From Hahella sp. HN01 (GTDB lineage Bacteria > Pseudomonadota > Gammaproteobacteria > Pseudomonadales > Oleiphilaceae), in NCBI RefSeq assembly GCF_018986435.1, contig NZ_JAHMIN010000001.1, forward strand, positions 279,141 through 343,140: 64,000 bases of DNA. The letters are read 5' to 3'. Each line of letters starts with the position of its first letter. The stretch's first letter is position 1. The notes beneath the pieces were generated by a model that made no database searches, had not been told where the DNA came from, and saw only the letters and a list, made by a program, of their open reading frames with translations. Both the position numbers and the translations under genes were made by a program. This document shows positions 62,580-64,000 of the stretch, in pieces.

Positions 62580-63742
62580 TATTGGCCCCTGCTTCTGCTC
62601 AGAATTTCGTTACGGGAACGGAAATCCTCCACCGCACGGGAAGAGCCGCTGGAGCCCGTATCGACATTACGCGGAATAATAGCGCCCGCTGCGGGAGCCG
62701 CATCTGCGCGATTCAGCATCTTATCCAATGGAAGATACATGATGTTGTTCCCTTGCCCTTGATCCACCAACACTTTGCTGCTGCCGGACAGAACTTTCTC
62801 CATCGTATCGATATATAAACGCTCGCGAGTTACCGCTGGCGCACTCTCATAGATCTCAAGCACCTTCAAGAAACGCTGGGTTTCACCTTCAGCCTGTGCG
62901 ATTACCTGATCCCGATAAGCTTTAGCTTCTTCAATAACCCGTTGCGCCTTACCTCTTGCTTCAGGCACGACCTGATTCTTGTAGGCCTGCGCTCGGTTGA
63001 TAACCTTCTGCTCATCCTCTTTCGCGCGTTGAACTTCTTCAAACGCGGACTTAACTGCGGCAGGAGGCTGCGCGGCGTTGATGTTGACCTTCTTCACCTC
63101 AATGCCAGAGCCATAGAAATCAAGGTAACGCTGCAAACGGTCTTGCACGTTAATCGCCAAAATCGCACGTCCTTCGGTCAGAACCTTATCCATTGACTCG
63201 GAACCAACCTCGTGACGCAGGGCGCTGTCAATGGCGAAGTCCAAGGTCGTAACGGGGTCGCGCATCACCAGAGTATATTTACGCAAGTCGCCAATGACGT
63301 ACTGAACGGTCAGATCAATATCAACGATATTTTCATCTTCCGTCAGCATGTGACCTTTTTTCTTCTGATTGCGAACCGAGGTGACTTCCTCGATAAAGAC
63401 TTGGTCGATCAGGGGGATTTTAAATTGCAGACCAGGCTGGCGCGTATCCAGATACTTACCAAAGCGCAGCACAATTGCGTTTTCTTTTTCATCTACGCGG
63501 AAAACGGAACTGGAGGCAGCAAGCAGCACCAAGACAACGATGATAATCGCCACCACGCCGCCAGAAACTCCGCCGCCACCGGAAGAGCCGCCTCGAGGCT
63601 TACCGCCAAACAATCCACCGACTTTCTCCAGACCTTTGCGAATGACTTCATCCAGATCCGGCGGTCCGTCATTTTTGTTGCCGCGACGGCCTGAGCCCCA
63701 TGGGTCCTGATTATTATTTCCGCCTGGTTCATTCCAAGCCAT
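62579..63742 (-). CDS. hflK: HflK, FtsH protease regulator subunit
   Basis: Partner of HflC in the FtsH-regulating complex. The 387 residues start with a Gly/Asn/Asp-rich cytosolic tail (MAWNEPGGNNNQDPWGSGRR), then a membrane helix (about 63-83), the band-7 domain (AIVLRFGKYLDTRQPGLQFKIP) and a helical C-terminal part. It lies 146 bases after hflX, in the usual hfq-hflX-hflK-hflC order. Confidence 0.96.
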   Translation of the reverse strand: MAWNEPGGNNNQDPWGSGRRGNKNDGPPDLDEVIRKGLEKVGGLFGGKPRGGSSGGGGVSGGVVAIIIVVLVLLAASSSVFRVDEKENAIVLRFGKYLDTRQPGLQFKIPLIDQVFIEEVTSVRNQKKKGHMLTEDENIVDIDLTVQYVIGDLRKYTLVMRDPVTTLDFAIDSALRHEVGSESMDKVLTEGRAILAINVQDRLQRYLDFYGSGIEVKKVNINAAQPPAAVKSAFEEVQRAKEDEQKVINRAQAYKNQVVPEARGKAQRVIEEAKAYRDQVIAQAEGETQRFLKVLEIYESAPAVTRERLYIDTMEKVLSGSSKVLVDQGQGNNIMYLPLDKMLNRADAAPAAGAIIPRNVDTGSSGSSRAVEDFRSRNEILSRSRGQ

Positions 63743-63888
63743 TTTATTCCCCTTCGTTGTGAAGATTTAAAGCTTGCGCGTAATACTATTTATCTATGTC
63801 TCGATCGGCAAGGTTCTGAAATGTAATTAAGATAACGCCGACATACAATGCAGCGCGCCCAGATAGTCGATACGCACAACTTCTGAGC

Positions 63889-64000
63889 TTAGCAGACATG
63901 TCCGGTAAGCTGCTCAAGTTTGACGCCTTCCTTATGCGCTATTTGCAGCCAGTCGGTTTTCGGCATCTTTATATGCACAGAAAAGGAGCCGTCCTCCCTC
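63889..64000 (-). CDS. hflX: HflX, ribosome-splitting GTPase (3' end only)
   Basis: Only the last 37 codons are inside the window. Read on the minus strand they give EDGSFSVHIKMPKTDWLQIA followed by HKEGVKLEQLTGHVC and a stop at 63889. The pattern (E/D)DGxFxxxxxMPxxDW with a following EGVxLE fits the HflX C-terminal domain, and the position directly before hflK is where hflX belongs. HflX is a heat-shock-linked GTPase that splits stalled ribosomes; its GTPase domain lies outside this window. Confidence 0.8.
   Translation of the reverse strand, partial: REDGSFSVHIKMPKTDWLQIAHKEGVKLEQLTGHVC

Overview
The window is an ordinary-density stretch of gammaproteobacterial chromosome, about 54% G+C by eye, with little intergenic DNA. 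Gene content and order (divergent mreBCD/gatCAB, bioBFHCD next to a pair of long acyl-CoA dehydrogenases, hflX-hflKC-DUF2065-hisZ-purA, ptsO-mgtE) are pseudomonad/oceanospirillad in style. The proteins look most like those of Hahella as I remember them; that genus call is an impression, not a search result. I saw no rRNA, tRNA, CRISPR, IS element or prophage.

Layout. 1-1568 (minus): mlaE (cut by the edge) and mlaF, phospholipid transport. 1853-11169 (plus): Kdo synthesis and LPS export (kdsD kdsC lptC lptA lptB), sigma-54 (rpoN), hibernation factor, nitrogen-PTS (ptsN rapZ ptsO), mgtE and darP. 11180-20581 (minus): nitrilase-family amidase, yhdP, RNase G, maf, mreD mreC mreB. 20913-24224 (plus): gatCAB. 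Then rimO (minus), a PilZ protein, cysDN (plus), a class V aminotransferase (minus), yejK (plus) and a DUF1820 protein (minus). 32233-37495 (plus): miaB ybeZ ybeY corC lnt. A YbeL-like zinc ribbon protein (minus) precedes leuS lptE holA (plus).

42453-49260 is the least standard part: a small coiled-coil protein behind an exact ANR/FNR box, two copies of a hairpin repeat, a secreted endonuclease-I-like protein that has lost its catalytic histidine, two paralogous acyl-CoA dehydrogenases (one behind tandem PsrA-like boxes, the other behind a 9-bp-arm palindrome), and a two-gene unit pairing a miniature flagellar-rod-like protein with a SprA-type putative metalloprotease.

49284-53805 (minus) is the biotin operon bioB-F-H-C-D, divergent from comF. 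Then come an FAD oxidoreductase, a DMT exporter, a saccharopine-dehydrogenase-like oxidoreductase and an unknown membrane-anchored protein. The window ends with purA, hisZ, DUF2065, hflC, hflK and the 3' tail of hflX (all minus).

Envelope building is the main theme (Mla, Kdo, Lpt, Lnt, YhdP, Mre), with translation quality (GatCAB, MiaB, RimO, LeuS, YbeY, HPF, DarP) second. The most interesting points are a probable AUU start codon for mreC, the PsrA-like and ANR/FNR-like operators, the pseudo-endonuclease, a CysN with a remnant APS-kinase tail, and the mini-rod/metalloprotease pair.
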